The notes under the pieces were generated by a model. The model saw only the letters and a program-made list of their open reading frames with translations. It was not told where the DNA came from and did no database searches. This document shows positions 62,970 to 64,000 of a stretch of 64,000 nt of DNA, one piece after another. The stretch lies in assembly GCA_942491385.1 (NCBI GenBank), contig CALOAF010000001.1, positions 60,154 through 124,153 of the forward strand, in the 5' to 3' direction. The translations under genes were made by a program, and so were the position numbers. This DNA comes from UBA6170 sp942491385. Lineage in GTDB: Bacteria > Chloroflexota > Anaerolineae > Anaerolineales > Anaerolineaceae. The first letter of the stretch is position 1, and each line of letters opens with the position of its first letter.

Positions 62970-63072
62970 AGTTTTGGATTACTTTGATATAGCCTGGCAA
63001 AAGGCTATCTTATCCGAGTAAAAACAAGTCCTTCCTCTAGGTAAACCAGAAAAGAAATAAAATACTAAATAA

Positions 63073-63476
63073 GTGAGTAGAAGTTCTATCAATTCAGAAG
63101 ATATTATTCAGGTAGTCATTGGGGCCTCAGCCTTAACGGTTCCTGTGGCTTTTTCTGAGGAATCATGGGAACTAAGCGAAACGCTCCCCTTAATAAATGT
63201 GATCCTGCTCTTGCTGCTTTTCTTTGCTATTCATCGGGTTATATTCCATTCAGGGAATCTTTCAAGGCAAGGTCAAACATCGTTATTATCACTTTGTTCT
63301 TCGCATCATAATCGATTATGGAATTACCCTGATTGCTGTTTTTATTATTTTGATGGCCCTCAACAGATTGCCATTATTCGATGAGCCACCTAATTGCTAC
63401 TAAAGAGAGAATCATTTTATCTACTTTCCCAGCATCCATAGGTGGAGTAATTGTTGACGGTTTAGATAAAGAGTAG
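63073..63476 (+). pseudogene. DUF2391 membrane protein with two frameshifts
   Basis: Starts with GTG. Frame 1: IQVVIGASALTVPVAFSEESWELSETLPLINVILLLLLFFAIH matches, in parts, the DUF2391 (integral membrane) N-terminus. After about 63237 the frame shifts to LYSIQGIFQGKVKHRYYHFVLRIIIDYGITLIAVFIILMALNRLPLF (read in parts); after about 63390 it shifts again to LIATKERIILSTFPASIGGVIVDGLDKE and a stop at 63476. All three parts follow the family order. Two indels make the gene non-functional unless the sequence is wrong. Confidence 0.7.
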
Positions 63477-63483
63477 GTATTTT

Positions 63484-63612
63484 CATAACAAAACAAACAG
63501 GAAACCAATAAAATCAAAGGGGCAGCTGCTGTAAAACACTGATCGCCTGCACCAGCCTGATGACCATTGAAGCTGTCTTTGGGTGCGGGGACAACATCGC
63601 GCGTGCAGAATA
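63484..63612 (+). pseudogene. Decayed second copy of cutA (partial)
   Basis: Aligns with bases about 62673-62808 of cutA: AAACAGGAAACCAATAAAATC against AAACAGGAAGCCAATAAAATC, then ACTGATCGCCTGC, then ATTGAAGCTG and ACAACATCGCGCGTGCAGAA against the cutA bases for GNIDRAGE. Many substitutions and small indels destroy the frame. It shows a cutA duplication followed by loss. Only about 130 bp are recognisable. Confidence 0.65.
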
Positions 63613-63789
63613 CTCGTGCTGAGAAAACAACATAAACTTCTCCGTTACCTGGAATTTTGGTTGATAAACCGTTACTTTTATACAGGCATAAACATATTAG
63701 TGGGCATTTAATACTAAATATCCTGTAGAAATTATTTTTGAGGTAAAAAATAAATTGAGCAATAGAAAAATTAGAATTGAATCGAAAAA
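63613..63789. other. AT-rich leader of the last gene
   Basis: 177 bp, markedly AT-rich from about 63640. Probably carries the promoter of the partial gene at 63790. No repeat or hairpin is clear. Confidence 0.3.
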
Positions 63790-64000
63790 ATGAAGCACCT
63801 GGTATTCAAATTGATTAATAAGGAAATTTCGTATGCTATTGTGAGCCCTGATGCAGTGTATCTTCTTAATGAGTCAGAGTATTCTTTATTGAAGGATTCT
63901 AAAAATCTAGAAATTTTAAAGGAGGTAAAGCAAATAAAAAAAGAGCAGATATTAAGATTAATTACCATGAGAAGAGAAAAGGAAATTACATTATATGACC
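63790..64000 (+). CDS. Hypothetical protein, cut by the window end
   Basis: ATG 63790 opens a frame without stop to the last base (70 codons): MKHLVFKLINKEISYAIVS, then a charged helix (LLKDSKNLEILKEVKQIKKEQ). The codon usage is AT-rich compared with genes upstream, which may hint at transferred DNA. The C-terminus is outside, so nothing further can be said. Confidence 0.5.
   Translation, partial: MKHLVFKLINKEISYAIVSPDAVYLLNESEYSLLKDSKNLEILKEVKQIKKEQILRLITMRREKEITLYD

Noticed and set aside
63771..63968. 65-codon minus-strand frame at the window end
   Set aside because: It lies opposite the plus-strand frame from 63790 that is open to the window edge and reads better as protein.

Overview
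The window looks like a chromosome segment of a free-living Bacteroidota bacterium, most likely near Saprospiraceae. Four secreted proteins end in type IX secretion (T9SS) sorting domains with the VFPNP-type motif. Many proteins have short signal peptides ending in xAQ, or lipoboxes. A PorE/OmpA-like propeller protein is present, and intergenic regions are AT-rich with few Shine-Dalgarno sequences. No ribosomal RNA, confident tRNA, CRISPR array, transposase or prophage was seen.

Layout. 1-14.3 kb: the tail of an alpha/beta hydrolase, then a plant-polysaccharide block (GH5 + GH3 operon, GH10 xylanase) interleaved with a micro-operon of tiny membrane proteins, a sigma-region-2-only protein, a thioesterase, a zinc metallopeptidase and an AraC regulator. 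14.3-15.1 kb is a repeat-rich gap. 15-32 kb: mostly minus-strand metabolic and envelope genes (propeller-amidohydrolase, RlmI, GlpX, Rpe, VPS10/BNR T9SS protein, gamma-glutamyltransferase, phospholipid methyltransferase, PorE-like protein, 2-oxoacid dehydrogenase E2, a double-OmpA protein). 33-43 kb: an unclassified clan GH-A-like lipoprotein, AI-2E transporter, GltX, polysaccharide deacetylase, SPFH lipoprotein, DoxX-like proteins, SDR. 44-47 kb: a tight SnoaL-SDR-FAD oxidoreductase operon. 47-52 kb: M28 peptidase, then CHASE2 plus two tandem FecR-like paralogues. 52.8-58.7 kb: a LytTR response regulator, a LamG-MACPF protein and a TPR histidine kinase. 58.8-64 kb: an acetolactate-decarboxylase-like lipoprotein, a G-rich stretch that is probably artefactual, a sulfatase, then a run of broken genes (GNAT, methyltransferase, DUF2391, a second decayed cutA) and a gene cut by the window end.

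The most interesting unit is 52.8-58.7 kb. The response regulator and kinase bracket a large secreted protein carrying an exact MACPF pore-former signature. The divergent promoter region between the MACPF and kinase genes holds four 11-bp sites, two in each orientation, spaced 21 bp within each pair, which is the spacing known for LytTR-family operators. I infer a sensory system controlling a secreted pore-forming effector.

At least five genes carry single-base frameshifts or internal deletions, several at homopolymers, and the poly-G stretch is not credible genomic DNA. Part of the gene breakage may therefore be sequencing or assembly error. The decayed cutA copy, in contrast, shows many substitutions and looks like true decay.
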